Source of the DNA: an uncultured Rubrobacteraceae bacterium
GTDB taxonomy: Bacteria > Actinomycetota > Rubrobacteria > Rubrobacterales > Rubrobacteraceae
Assembly (NCBI GenBank): GCA_902806075.1
Contig: CADCVG010000030.1
Span: 1-42,034, forward strand
Length of the DNA: 42,034 bases
Direction: 5' to 3'
Shown: in pieces, positions 25,211 to 34,342 of the stretch
Numbering within the stretch: position 1 is the stretch's first letter
Layout: each line of letters begins with the position of its first letter
Notes under the pieces: generated by a model
Database searches by the model: none
What the model saw: only the letters and a program-made list of their open reading frames with translations
Told to the model about the DNA's origin: nothing
Position numbers and translations under genes: made by a program

Positions 25211-25680
25211 GGCATCGCGGTGGTGACCGCTGGCAGCGGAGATGAGGCTGATGCGCGTCCAGACCGACGCGCCGGACCTCGTCGTCCTCGACCTCGGGCT
25301 GCCGGGGCTCGACGGGCTCGACGTCACGTGGACGCTCCGCCGGAACGGCGAGCTGCCGATCATCATGCTGACCGCCCGCGACGACGAGACGGACCGGATC
25401 ATCGGCCTCGAGCTGGGGGCCGACGACTACGTCACGAAGCCGTTCAGCCCACGCGAGCTGGTGGCACGGGTCCGAGCGGTGCTGCACGGGCACGCTGGGA
25501 CCGGACAGACCGAGACCCTCCGGACGAGGGATCTGACACTCGACGTGCCGCGGATGCGTGTGAGGCGGGGCGACGAAGCGATCGAGCTGACCGCCACCGA
25601 GTTCGCCCTGCTGGCCGCCATGGCGCGCCAGCCCAGGTGCGTCTTCACCCGGTCGCAACTGCTCGACGCGATCCGGCGGC
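25211..25680 (+). pseudogene. OmpR-type response regulator fragment, truncated at both ends
   Basis: The frame of ORF 25242..25751 gives DLVVLDLGLPGLDGLDV (phospho-acceptor region), IIMLTARDDETDRI, GADDYVTKPFSPRELVARV and the start of the winged helix ELTATEFALLAAMARQ and RSQLLDAI. The preceding words GIAVVTAGSGDEA are in another frame, so there is a one-base shift near 25240. The receiver start with the acidic pair is missing, and the DNA-recognition helix is cut at about 25680. Not functional. The residues after RSQLLDAIRR come from another gene on the other strand. Confidence 0.8.
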
Positions 25681-25773
25681 CTCGGTGGCGGAGCCGACCT
25701 TGGCCAGCGTCGGTGCGACCGACTCCGGGCCGTCGGGGAAGTCGAAGTTGACCAGGTGTACGCCGATTCTCAT
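25681..25773 (-). pseudogene. start of an LLM-class F420-dependent oxidoreductase, cut off
   Basis: On the minus strand ATG 25773 begins MRIGVHLVNFDFPDGPESVA followed by PTLAKVGSATE. This is the standard first strand and helix of LLM-class F420-dependent oxidoreductases. After 31 codons the sequence changes into the response-regulator fragment. Too short for the ORF track. It lies 20 nt downstream of the SDR pseudogene on the same strand, so the two were probably one operon before the break. Confidence 0.65.
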
Positions 25774-25792
25774 AAGCGTGCCTGCCTTCGGG

Positions 25793-26557
25793 TCAGTGCC
25801 GCGCGTCGACTGGGAGGTCGACGAGATCGGCGCTGACCTGCCACAGGCGGACGGTGGTCGCGGTGTCCGCGCCCCGTTCGGGGCTTCTCATGAACGGTCG
25901 CAGGGCCGCGATTATGGGGGCCATGGCATGGGCGGGGTCCTCCGCGCCGAAGGCGGTGCGGGTCACGCCGGGGTGCAGCACGGTCGCGGTGACACCTGTC
26001 TCCTCTAATCTCCTGGCGAGTTCATAGGTGAACATCACATTGGCCAGCTTCGATTGGCTGTAGGCCCGCTGTCCGGAGTACTTCCGCTCGCCCATCAGGT
26101 CGTCGAAGTCGATCTTTCCCTGGCCATGCGCGCCGGACGACACGGGCCGGTGCGCTGGCCATGAGCCGTTCCAGCAGGAGGCTCGTCAGCAGAAACGGCG
26201 CGAGGTGGTTGAGGGCGAACGTGTGCTCCAGCCCGTCGGCGGTCACGTGGTGGTGGGCCCAGAACCCGCCGACGTTGTTGAGCAGCACATCCAGCCGCGG
26301 GTACGCGGAGAGAATCTCGCCGGCCAACCGCCGGACCTCGGTCTGCAACGACATGTCGGCGACGAAGACGTCCACCGCGGGGTTGCCCGACTCGCGGGCG
26401 ATCGCGGCGGGGCCCGCTCGGCCCGGGTCCGGTCGCGGCCGGTGATGCCCACCCGGGCACCCATGGAGGCAAGGCCGATCGCAGCCGCCCTGCCGATCCC
26501 GCCGGTGCCACCGGTGATCAATACGGTCTTGCCGGTCATCGAAGGTGTGACACTCAT
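25793..26557 (-). pseudogene. short-chain dehydrogenase/reductase with two frameshifts
   Basis: Start ATG 26557 with AAGGAG. Frame 1 has the NAD(P) site KTVLITGGTGGIGRAAAIGL. Frame 2 resumes with VDVFVADMSLQTEVRRLAG, LDVLLNNVGGFWAHHHVTAD and LEHTFALNHLAPFLL. Frame 3 gives [18 protein letters not shown], catalytic [15 protein letters not shown] (YxxxK) and [13 protein letters not shown], ending VDLPVDARH. Shifts lie near 26410 and 26115. All catalytic parts remain, so the damage may be recent, or may be sequencing error in GC runs. The parent resembles retinol-dehydrogenase-like SDRs. Confidence 0.8.
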
Positions 26558-26627
26558 CGTGAGCTCCTTGTCCTTCATCGGCTCATGGGACCAGGGTGGT
26601 CGGCTGCGTGAGCCGTTGCTCCGTCGC

Positions 26628-27362
26628 CTATGCGCCAAGGCTTTCCGATTCGGATGGGAATCCCTTGATGACTCTCCAGAACAGCCAGACGATTAGCAAC
26701 GCTTCGCCAACGAACGTAAACGCGCCGATGCTCAACGCGTAGTCAGGGACCAGGATCATTCCGAACGAATCGGCCAGGTATCCGCCACCAGCGATGGCCA
26801 CGAGAACACCGAGGAACCTGGGAAAATGGGCTGACCTGAACAGCAAGTATCCAAGGCCGAAGAGATGGAGACCGAAGATCGCCAAGGCAATGCCGGTCCA
26901 GCCGTTGTCGAACGAAGCGATGGATGACATGACCTGTGCCTGGAGCGGCTCCCCTTGAAGCGCAGACTGTTCAGCGCCGCCAACGAGCTGCGCGACGTCG
27001 AGGAGATTCACCAGCGCGTATCCGAATACAGCGGAAAAGACCAACCGCAGCCATGCCGTCAGGAGCGCGAGGGTACGGTTGACCGGTCTCAGCAGGATAT
27101 AGAGTGCCCAGGCGACCACGACATCCAGCATGATCACGATCAGGAAGGCCACAATACCGATACGAAAGAGCCCTTCGGAGGCAATGATGTTCTGGACCGT
27201 TGCCGCTGCGTCTGTTGGTACGACGAGGGTCTGAAGCACACCAAACAGCGCGAAGGGCGCCAGCAGCGCCATGACCAGCAGGCCAATTGCTGCCGTTAGC
27301 GCAACCTTGCGTTGGGAGATGTCGGCGCTAGGCCGTTTCGAGGTTGTCGGATGGTTCGTCAT
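26628..27362 (-). CDS. DUF4386-family integral membrane protein
   Basis: About 244 residues from ATG 27362 (MTNHPTTSKRPSADI), with GGAAGGGAAC upstream; the longer track start has no support. Six or seven helices follow the DUF4386 pattern: VALTAAIGLLVMALLAPFAL, LFRIGIVAFLIVIMLDVVVAW, ALYILLRPVNRTLALLTAWL, ALVNLLDV, GLHLFGLGYLLFRSAHFPR and FLGVLVAIAGGGYLAD. Function unknown. It starts immediately after the MDR enzyme gene on the same strand, so the two are probably co-transcribed. A second, more divergent DUF4386 gene lies two genes upstream. Confidence 0.85.
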   Translation of the reverse strand: MTNHPTTSKRPSADISQRKVALTAAIGLLVMALLAPFALFGVLQTLVVPTDAAATVQNIIASEGLFRIGIVAFLIVIMLDVVVAWALYILLRPVNRTLALLTAWLRLVFSAVFGYALVNLLDVAQLVGGAEQSALQGEPLQAQVMSSIASFDNGWTGIALAIFGLHLFGLGYLLFRSAHFPRFLGVLVAIAGGGYLADSFGMILVPDYALSIGAFTFVGEALLIVWLFWRVIKGFPSESESLGA

Positions 27363-27363
27363 T

Positions 27364-28461
27364 TCAGTTCCCTTCCAACCTGCCCTCGGGGCAGGAAATT
27401 GACGCCTCGATGCGCGAGAGGTGCACGTCGGCTCTCTTGTCTGACTGGTTGCCATGTTGCCCCGATCCGTTGCAGGACGTGTGTCTGACGGTGACGGCGA
27501 TCTTTCCTTGAGCGTGTCCCTCTCCCACATGACCGATCGCCTCGGGGGTTTCGCTCAGCGGATAGGTGCGGTCGATGACCGGCGTGACCTTGCCGGCTTC
27601 AATCAGCTCCTTGAGGATGACCAGGTCCTCGAACTTCGGCGAGACGAGAAACGGCCGCAGCCTGTGGCTCACGAACCGATTCAACACGTGCGCGCTGATC
27701 ACGCGACCGCCGTTTGCGAACCAATGATTCTCGAACCCTCCGCCGTTTGGCACAAGCGTTCCCGTCGGGGTGAGCGCGCGTCGGAGGTCGGACAGCGAAT
27801 GGTTCGCTACGTTGTCGAGGATGAAGTCGTAGCGCTGATCCTTGTGCGTGAAGTCCTCACGAGTGTAGTCGATGACGTGATCAGCGCCGATCGATCGGAC
27901 CATGTCCACGTTTCGCGTGCTGCACACGCCGGTAACCTCGGCGCCGAGTGCCTTCGCGATCTGCACAGCGAAGGTGCCGATGCCTCCGGAGGCGCCGTTG
28001 ATCAGAACCTTCTGCCCGGCTCGAACGCCGCCATGATCGCGAAGGGCCTGGAGGGCGACGTGCCCGGCCATAGGAACGGACGCAGCCTGTTCGAAGTTGA
28101 GGTTGGCCGGCTTCAGCGCCAGTGCGTCTTCGGAGACGGACGCGTACTCGGCAAAGGCCCCACCGAGCCCACTGCACCAGCCGAAGACCTCGTCACCAGG
28201 CTGCAACCGCCACACGCCGGTGCCGACGGCTTCGACCGTCCCCGCCACGTCCGTCCCTCGGACGGCGTTCTTTGGCTTGCGCAGCCCGTAGACCGGGCGG
28301 GCTATGTACGGCAGGCCGCTCATGATCGCCCAGTCGCCTGGGTTGACCCCGGCGGCCCGGACGCAAACCAGCACCTCGTCGTCGCCGATCTCGGGCTTGT
28401 CGATGTCGCATGTCTTCAGGACCGCGGCTGAGCCGTACGTTTCTTGAACGACTGCCTTCAT
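27364..28461 (-). CDS. zinc-independent MDR quinone oxidoreductase-like dehydrogenase
   Basis: 365 residues from ATG 28461. An N-terminal GroES-like domain (VLVCVRAAGVNPGDWAIMSG; AVRGTDVAGTVEAVGTGV) precedes a Rossmann domain with VLINGASGGIGTFAVQIAKA, DHVIDYTREDF and YDFILDNVAN. There are no structural-zinc cysteines, placing it in the NADPH-dependent quinone reductase branch. The usual end is near GKIAVTV; here about 40 extra residues follow (RHTSCNGSGQHGNQ and onward) that look like read-through of intergenic sequence. They reach almost to the DUF4386 start and so cover its ribosome site. The substrate is unknown. Confidence 0.88.
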   Translation of the reverse strand: MKAVVQETYGSAAVLKTCDIDKPEIGDDEVLVCVRAAGVNPGDWAIMSGLPYIARPVYGLRKPKNAVRGTDVAGTVEAVGTGVWRLQPGDEVFGWCSGLGGAFAEYASVSEDALALKPANLNFEQAASVPMAGHVALQALRDHGGVRAGQKVLINGASGGIGTFAVQIAKALGAEVTGVCSTRNVDMVRSIGADHVIDYTREDFTHKDQRYDFILDNVANHSLSDLRRALTPTGTLVPNGGGFENHWFANGGRVISAHVLNRFVSHRLRPFLVSPKFEDLVILKELIEAGKVTPVIDRTYPLSETPEAIGHVGEGHAQGKIAVTVRHTSCNGSGQHGNQSDKRADVHLSRIEASISCPEGRLEGN

Positions 28462-28739
28462 GGTGTCTCTCCTTCACTGTCCAGGTACACCTGTTCTCCT
28501 TTCTCCGACTGAATTACCGAGATCAAGGGCATTCCCAAATCACGCACTTTCCTCAGCAAGCCATGCAGCGCGGCTTGATCGACGACCGGGCCAGTCAAGA
28601 GCGTATCGCCGTTGTCTTCCGGAGTGATAGCCAGGCCCTCAAACCAATCTGTCCATTGACGATCCAGATGACCCTTGATCCTGATTTGATAGACTGTTGG
28701 TTCACCCGGGTCAGTTTTTGGGTTGCGCTTGTTTAACAT
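28458..28739 (-). CDS. small conserved protein of unknown function
   Basis: 93 residues from ATG 28739 (MLNKRNPKTDPGEPT), with GGAATAGGGA upstream. The core reads YQIRIKGHLDRQWTDWFEGL, then DTLLTGPVVDQAALHGLLRK and VRDLGMPLISV. I recall this as a frequent small protein in Chloroflexi and other soil bacteria, often next to DUF4386 or oxidoreductase genes; no function is known. The stop overlaps the start of the MDR gene (ATGA), so translation is coupled. A decayed relative of its 5' part lies near 29.97-30.05 kb. Confidence 0.8.
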   Translation of the reverse strand: MLNKRNPKTDPGEPTVYQIRIKGHLDRQWTDWFEGLAITPEDNGDTLLTGPVVDQAALHGLLRKVRDLGMPLISVIQSEKGEQVYLDSEGETP

Positions 28740-28789
28740 GTCCCTATTCCTGTGTGTGCCGACGATAACCATCTGTCCATTTGGTCATT

Positions 28790-29515
28790 TCATACTCTAG
28801 ATAGACTCCTTTTAGCGCTCTCGTTCATATCTGCTTGGGCAGACTCGGATACGATCGCAAATGATTTGAATCCTTTGACGATAAGCCATAAGCTTAGAAA
28901 GACTTCGAATAAGGCTCCCGGCGCAGTATGAATTAAGCTAAAGTCCAGTCCGAATATCGCCAGAATGGAACCCGATAGGAAGACTATATATCCCACAATA
29001 CCCCATACTGAGATGAGTCGCGGAATGAGCTTATACTGATACAGAATAGAGCAGAACATCAATCCGCCCAAGCTCCATATGGCCATTCCAATGTTGTACG
29101 AATAGTAGTTCGCCTCCCTCAGGAGGATAGCCATCGTTTCATCCTGGCCTGTAACGGCGGAGCCGGATGTCATGTATGCATCACTAAGCGGAAGGAGTAA
29201 CAGCAAAAATATCACGCCGACTAGAAGGCTTACTGTCGCGACTATTGCTGCACTGAGATAACCAAAATATAGGGTTTCATTGCGTGGCTTTAGGACCGGA
29301 CGCAACACTAACGGCAACCCGATATTCGTAAACGTATGAACCACGCCCATGAGGATGGCCGCAACGACAATCAGCGTTGTGTTGGCGTAGACATTCGAAA
29401 GGATATCCGGAGCGCTAACAATAGACTGAATGAGTGCAGTGCCCGTTCCATAAGCGAGGAACGATATGAGGAAAAACACTCCGAAAAATCTGGCGGCTGT
29501 TTTGTGTGTATTCAT
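28790..29515 (-). CDS. DUF4386-family membrane protein in low-GC DNA
   Basis: About 241 residues from ATG 29515 (MNTHKTAARFFGVFFL), with GGGAAG before it. Six to seven helices: FGVFFLISFLAYGTGTALI, TLIVVAAILMGVVHTFTNIG, YLSAAIVATVSLLVGVIFLL, IWSLGGLMFCSILYQYK and VWGIVGYIVFLSG. The words LVLRPVLKPRNETLYFGYL match the DUF4386 loop. The coding sequence is visibly poorer in GC than the rest of the window, with AT-ending codons, which suggests recent arrival. The function is unknown. Confidence 0.85.
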   Translation of the reverse strand: MNTHKTAARFFGVFFLISFLAYGTGTALIQSIVSAPDILSNVYANTTLIVVAAILMGVVHTFTNIGLPLVLRPVLKPRNETLYFGYLSAAIVATVSLLVGVIFLLLLLPLSDAYMTSGSAVTGQDETMAILLREANYYSYNIGMAIWSLGGLMFCSILYQYKLIPRLISVWGIVGYIVFLSGSILAIFGLDFSLIHTAPGALFEVFLSLWLIVKGFKSFAIVSESAQADMNESAKRSLSRV

Positions 29516-29532
29516 TTTTTCTTCCCTGTTCA

Positions 29533-29625
29533 TCGTTTTTCTCCTTTTTGACTACGCCAAGGTTGGCGACATCTATGCCACTGGTTCATGTCATCGTTTT
29601 TCTCCTTTCGCTCCTGCCAAGGTCA
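29533..29625 (-). repeat. tandem duplication of a ribosome-site region
   Basis: CATCGTTTTTCTCCTTT occurs at about 29533 and again at about 29591, each followed by G-CT-CGCCAAGG-like sequence. On the minus strand this is AAAGGAGAAAAACGATG, a strong ribosome site with ATG. One copy belongs to the DUF4386 gene's leader, the other to the end of the ABC-ATPase remnant. Confidence 0.5.
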
Positions 29626-29790
29626 CATCCTTTTGCCGTCGGCACAGCTGGCTGACCCTCACGCCCTTCGTGACCAAAACGGTGTTAATCGCCCCTGCCC
29701 ATGTGGGGTCAGCATCGAGGAGGAGTGCGCCATCCACGACCTGCACCTCCACCATCGACCTGCTGATCCGCTTGGCTTGCTCCAGGGGGT
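29625..29790 (-). pseudogene. C-terminal remnant of an ABC transporter ATPase
   Basis: The minus-strand frame reads LEQAKRISRSMVEVQVVDGA, LLLDADPTWAGAINTVLV and TKGVRVSQLCRRQKDV. This matches the C-terminal end of drug-export-type ABC ATPases (usual form: ADPxxAGxINRVLVxxGVxVSEL). The nucleotide-binding part is absent and the final acidic helix is lost. No start is present. Too short and in the wrong frame for the track. Confidence 0.5.
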
Positions 29791-29974
29791 GGCCCTTACC
29801 AGCAAACCCTCGCTTCTTTTCTCGGCCATCACCTAATACCTCCTCATCGTCGGCGAACCATTCGTCCCCGTAGCTCTCATCCTGTTGCTACCCAGACTCC
29901 TTTCCTAACCGTTGTAATGCAGCATCGCTGTGGCCTGCCAACCGAGGCGCCAAGCGCCACATGAGAAGGCCGGC

Positions 29975-30050
29975 TAGGACGGTCCAGATGGCCCTTGATT
30001 CTGATTTTTTGGATTGAGTTCGTTTGCCATTACCCTGCACCTTTCGTAGC
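29975..30050 (-). pseudogene. decayed 5' fragment related to the 93-residue conserved gene
   Basis: The minus-strand stretch ATCAGAATCAAGGGCCATCT corresponds base for base, with two differences, to the IRIKGHL codons of the gene at 28458-28739, and the surrounding bases also match. The start region (ATGGCAAACGAACTCAATCC) is similar to that gene's start too. The frame is broken just before this match. The track ORF 29888..30103 crosses it in another frame. Confidence 0.5.
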
Positions 30051-30129
30051 CGTTGTTCTATGTACAGGAGCATAGCTACCGTACGGTGTTGACGTACAGA
30101 CACTTTGGTGTTGGTTAGAGGTGTTGTTT

Positions 30130-32793
30130 TTAGTTTTGGCGGGGGAGGATATCGAGGGATCTGGCTTTTGCCACAGCTTCGGTGCGCCTCTGGACCAGTA
30201 GCTTGCCAAAGATTCTGCGGTTGTGCCCTTTGACCGTGTCCAGGGCGAGGAAGAGCCTCTCGCTGATCTCACGATTCGAGAGTCCCTGGGCGATGAGTCG
30301 CAGTACTTCTAACTCGCGTTGGCTCAATGGCTCGGTAAGGGGCTGGGCAAGTCGGGCAGGGGGCAAATAGGATTTGTCTTCGCGCTTCTGCGCCTCGGCT
30401 TCGAATGCAGCCAGCAACTTGGCTGTATAGTCCTGCATAATCCCGTGGGCGGCTGCTTCGGCCAATAGTTGAGCCATTGGGGTACCTTCGTCGACAAAGA
30501 TACGGATGAAGCCGCCCGGCTCTGCCAGCGCCAGCGCGTCACCCAACAGTTGCACAGCCTCGTCCTTTTCGCCATGTGCATGGTGAGCGAGCGCCTGTAC
30601 AACCATAACCTTGAGCCGTTCATCCTCCCAGCCCTTTGCCTCTGCCTGCCGGCGCAATGGCCCCAGCGCCGCCAGTGCTGCGGACGTGTCTCCTTGGGCC
30701 AGGTGTACCCGTGCCTGGCTGAGGGGGAGGTCGTGCGTCTCAGCCAGATGAGCGGCCGCCGCCAGATTGCCCTGGCGAAGCAAGGTAAGCACCTGTGCGG
30801 CGGCAACATCAGGCATCCGAAACACGAAGCTATGCTGGCGTACGAACTCTTCGGCCTTGGTTAGAATAGCGACCGCGCCGGCCACATCTCCCTGGGCAAG
30901 TTTCAGGCGGGCGAGAAACACATCATACGAAGCGAAGGAGTCGACGCTTCCCATCTGCCGCGTCAGCTGGATAAATTGTTGCCCGTGCTGTTGGGCGGCA
31001 TCCAGGTCGTTCCATTGGTAGGTAATACGGGCTAAGCCAAGACACGCTTCGCAGGCAATCGGTTGCGGCGGATCACCTGCTAATTGCAGGACGCGTCGGT
31101 AGCTCTCGGCAGCCAGAGACAGCTGGTTGTCTGCTTCCCGTAATTGACCAAGATTTATCGTAGCCGCTATGGTGTAGACGGAATCCCCAAACGATTTACC
31201 GGTAGATATAACTTCGTCATAGGCTTTCCTGGCCGCGGCACGGTCTCCCTGAAGCTGATGGGCGTGCCCCAGCGTCCAGGTAGTTGCGGTGCGGAGAGGC
31301 AGGTTGTCGGGGTGCAGGTACTCCAGGGCACGGTGCGACTGGCTAATGATGGTTTCTGCATCGTGCTGAATGACAGCCAACGTAGCCCGCATGGAGGCAA
31401 TACGTCCTACAAGGTCTCGGGTTCTGTCGTCTGGTTCGATGTCTTGCAGGGTTGCTTCAGCAGCTTGTAGTTTCTGTTCGACGGCGGTGTGGTCGACAAG
31501 CAACAACACCGAGGCATAGATCACCCACAACGAGGGTCTGGCATCCAACACCGTCTTGGGAAGCGACTCTAGCCACTTCAGTACAGGGGCCACTGTGCCC
31601 CGAAAGTACAGGGGCACCCCCTCTCCTTCAATGAGGCGCTCAGCGCGCTCAACATCGTTTGCGGCCGCCGCATGCTGAAAAGCTTCAACCTCCAGACCAT
31701 TGTCTTCAAACCATTGGCTGGCACGTACGTGTAATTTAGCCACGCCCCCCACCTCATCCCCTGTAGACGAAGCGGTGCCCTGGTGCAGTCGCTGCCGCAG
31801 CAACTCAGCAAACAGATGGTGATAGCGGTACCAACGCCGCTCGTCGTCCAGGGGGACGAGGAACAGGTTGGCGTGTTCGAGATATTCCAGGGTTTCTTGC
31901 CCGGAAACAGAGGGGTCGAGCAGAACGGCATCACAAAGTGGTCCGCACAGACGGTCGAGGATAGACGTGCGCAGCAGGAAAGCCTGCACGCTTTCGGGCT
32001 GCTGTTGCAGGACTTCTTCGACCAGATAGTCCAGTACGAAATGGTGGCTGCCGGTGAAGGATTTTATGAAGCTGGTGGCGTCTTTGTGTCCCCGCATTGA
32101 AACTGCGGCCAATTGCAGGCCGGCGATCCAGCCTTCTGTGCGGGTTTCCAGGGCGGCGATGTCTTCCGCTGAGAGGCTCAAGCCCATCACCCCTTCGAGA
32201 AATTCGGCGGCTTCGGAGGGGGTGAAACGCAAGTCTGCGGCGCGCAGTTCGGTCAATTGGTCCCAGGCGCGCAACCGCGCCAGGGGTAGACGCGGGTCCT
32301 CGCGGGTGGCGATGACCAGGTGCATCCGTGGCGGCAGGTGATCGAGCAGGAAGGCGAGGGCATCGTCGACCGGTCTGGCATCGATAACGTGGTAGTCGTC
32401 GAGGACGAGAACGAAATCGTCCGGGACGGCGCTTATTTCGTTGAGCAGGTCCGTCAGGATCGATTCGGTCGGTGGTGGCTGAGGGGACTGGAGCGCACCC
32501 AACACCCCTTCGCCGATATCCGCCGCGACCGCCCGCAAAGAGGCTACGAGGTAAGCCAGGAAGCGCGTGGGGTTGTTGTCCCCTCTGTCCAGCGACAGCC
32601 AGGCGGCCGGTCGCCCGCAACCTGCGATCCATTCGCTGAGCAGCGTGGTTTTGCCGAAGCCGGCGGGGGCGGAGACGAGGGTCAGTCTACGGTGCGGGCC
32701 CTCGTTCAGACGCTCGATCAGGCGGGGGCGGAGGACAACTTTAGGCCGAGGTGGGGGAATATAAAGTTTAGTGGCCAAAATTGGCGTAGACAT
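30130..32793 (-). CDS. MalT/LAL-type ATP-dependent LuxR-family regulator
   Basis: 887 residues. N-terminal STAND-type ATPase: ATKLYIPPPRPKVVLRPRLI, Walker A SAPAGFGKTTLLSEW, AAWLSLDRGDNNPTRFLAYL and Walker B-like FVLVLDDYHVID. Then come the winged-helix part (FLLRTSILDRLCGPLCDAVL) and a long TPR-like helical region (about 350-800). The LuxR helix-turn-helix at the end reads LSQRELEVLRLIAQGLSNRE followed by ISERLFLALDTVKGHNRRIF. This type senses an inducer with the helical region and binds DNA as an oligomer. The regulated genes are probably those downstream on the same strand. The end sequence is of the kind I associate with Chloroflexi. ATG 32793 starts right at the family motif. Confidence 0.93.
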   Translation of the reverse strand: MSTPILATKLYIPPPRPKVVLRPRLIERLNEGPHRRLTLVSAPAGFGKTTLLSEWIAGCGRPAAWLSLDRGDNNPTRFLAYLVASLRAVAADIGEGVLGALQSPQPPPTESILTDLLNEISAVPDDFVLVLDDYHVIDARPVDDALAFLLDHLPPRMHLVIATREDPRLPLARLRAWDQLTELRAADLRFTPSEAAEFLEGVMGLSLSAEDIAALETRTEGWIAGLQLAAVSMRGHKDATSFIKSFTGSHHFVLDYLVEEVLQQQPESVQAFLLRTSILDRLCGPLCDAVLLDPSVSGQETLEYLEHANLFLVPLDDERRWYRYHHLFAELLRQRLHQGTASSTGDEVGGVAKLHVRASQWFEDNGLEVEAFQHAAAANDVERAERLIEGEGVPLYFRGTVAPVLKWLESLPKTVLDARPSLWVIYASVLLLVDHTAVEQKLQAAEATLQDIEPDDRTRDLVGRIASMRATLAVIQHDAETIISQSHRALEYLHPDNLPLRTATTWTLGHAHQLQGDRAAARKAYDEVISTGKSFGDSVYTIAATINLGQLREADNQLSLAAESYRRVLQLAGDPPQPIACEACLGLARITYQWNDLDAAQQHGQQFIQLTRQMGSVDSFASYDVFLARLKLAQGDVAGAVAILTKAEEFVRQHSFVFRMPDVAAAQVLTLLRQGNLAAAAHLAETHDLPLSQARVHLAQGDTSAALAALGPLRRQAEAKGWEDERLKVMVVQALAHHAHGEKDEAVQLLGDALALAEPGGFIRIFVDEGTPMAQLLAEAAAHGIMQDYTAKLLAAFEAEAQKREDKSYLPPARLAQPLTEPLSQRELEVLRLIAQGLSNREISERLFLALDTVKGHNRRIFGKLLVQRRTEAVAKARSLDILPRQN

Positions 32794-32825
32794 AGATCAA
32801 TTATAAAAGCCACGGCGACCGGTGT

Positions 32826-32905
32826 TCGCGCCGATCCACCCGAGGACAAGCCGTATGGCGTCCGCATGTACAGCGTGACCGATCCCGGTGGGCATTCCTG
32901 GAGCT
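32826..32905 (+). pseudogene. VOC-family C-terminal remnant
   Basis: RADPPEDKPYGVRMYSVTDP followed by GGHSW is the final strand region of a glyoxalase/VOC protein (usual PYGxRxYxxxDPxGHxW). No upstream part is present, because the LAL gene begins on the other strand. It is directly followed by the GNAT-type remnant. Confidence 0.6.
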
Positions 32906-32920
32906 GTTGGCGGAGACCGG

Positions 32921-33092
32921 CTGGAGGAGCTGGGCTTCTTCTTCGGCGGGATCATCCCGAGGCCCGGGACGGCGACGTTCTCCGGCTCCAGTACTTGAAC
33001 AACGTCGAGATCGAAAGGGCGACGTGAGTACCGCGTCGGACTTCGGCGAGGAGCTACTGGACCTCAGGCTGCGCTCCGAAGATCCAGGCTAA
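32921..33092 (+). pseudogene. C-terminal remnant of a HATPase-GNAT-type protein, frameshifted twice
   Basis: Three successive frames give LEELGFFFGGIIP, then EARDGDVLRLQYLNNVEIER, then STASDFGEELLDL. Together they read like the end of the HATPase-GNAT fusion family, whose members end with LQYLNNVxID...S(D/E)xGxELLxYV (from memory). The N-terminal half of such a protein stands truncated at 24.07-24.80 kb, same strand. The two are best explained as parts of one gene split by an insertion. Confidence 0.55.
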
Positions 33093-33156
33093 GGCCCTGG
33101 CGAAATGCTACCGGCAGATCTATGCTGAAGACGGAGAGGTCTCCGGGTACGGATAA

Positions 33157-34212
<1,056 letters not shown>

Positions 34213-34342
34213 CTGGCCCTGGCAACCTCACCCAGCCATCTCGCACTCTCCTCTCTTGCGTGATAAACCCTTGTCCACCGCTCGGTGCCGGTAGTGTGGT
34301 CCGAGGATGGGCGTACGATAAGTGTTATGGAGGAGGCAGAGG

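Noticed and set aside
25127-26008. 293-residue plus-strand ORF over the response-regulator fragment
   Set aside because: Only a dozen residues (GIAVVTAGSGDEA) are real receiver sequence; the rest is arginine-rich shadow of the fragment and of the SDR.
27454-28431. 325-residue plus-strand ORF antisense to the MDR gene
   Set aside because: Mirror frame; the minus strand has all MDR motifs.
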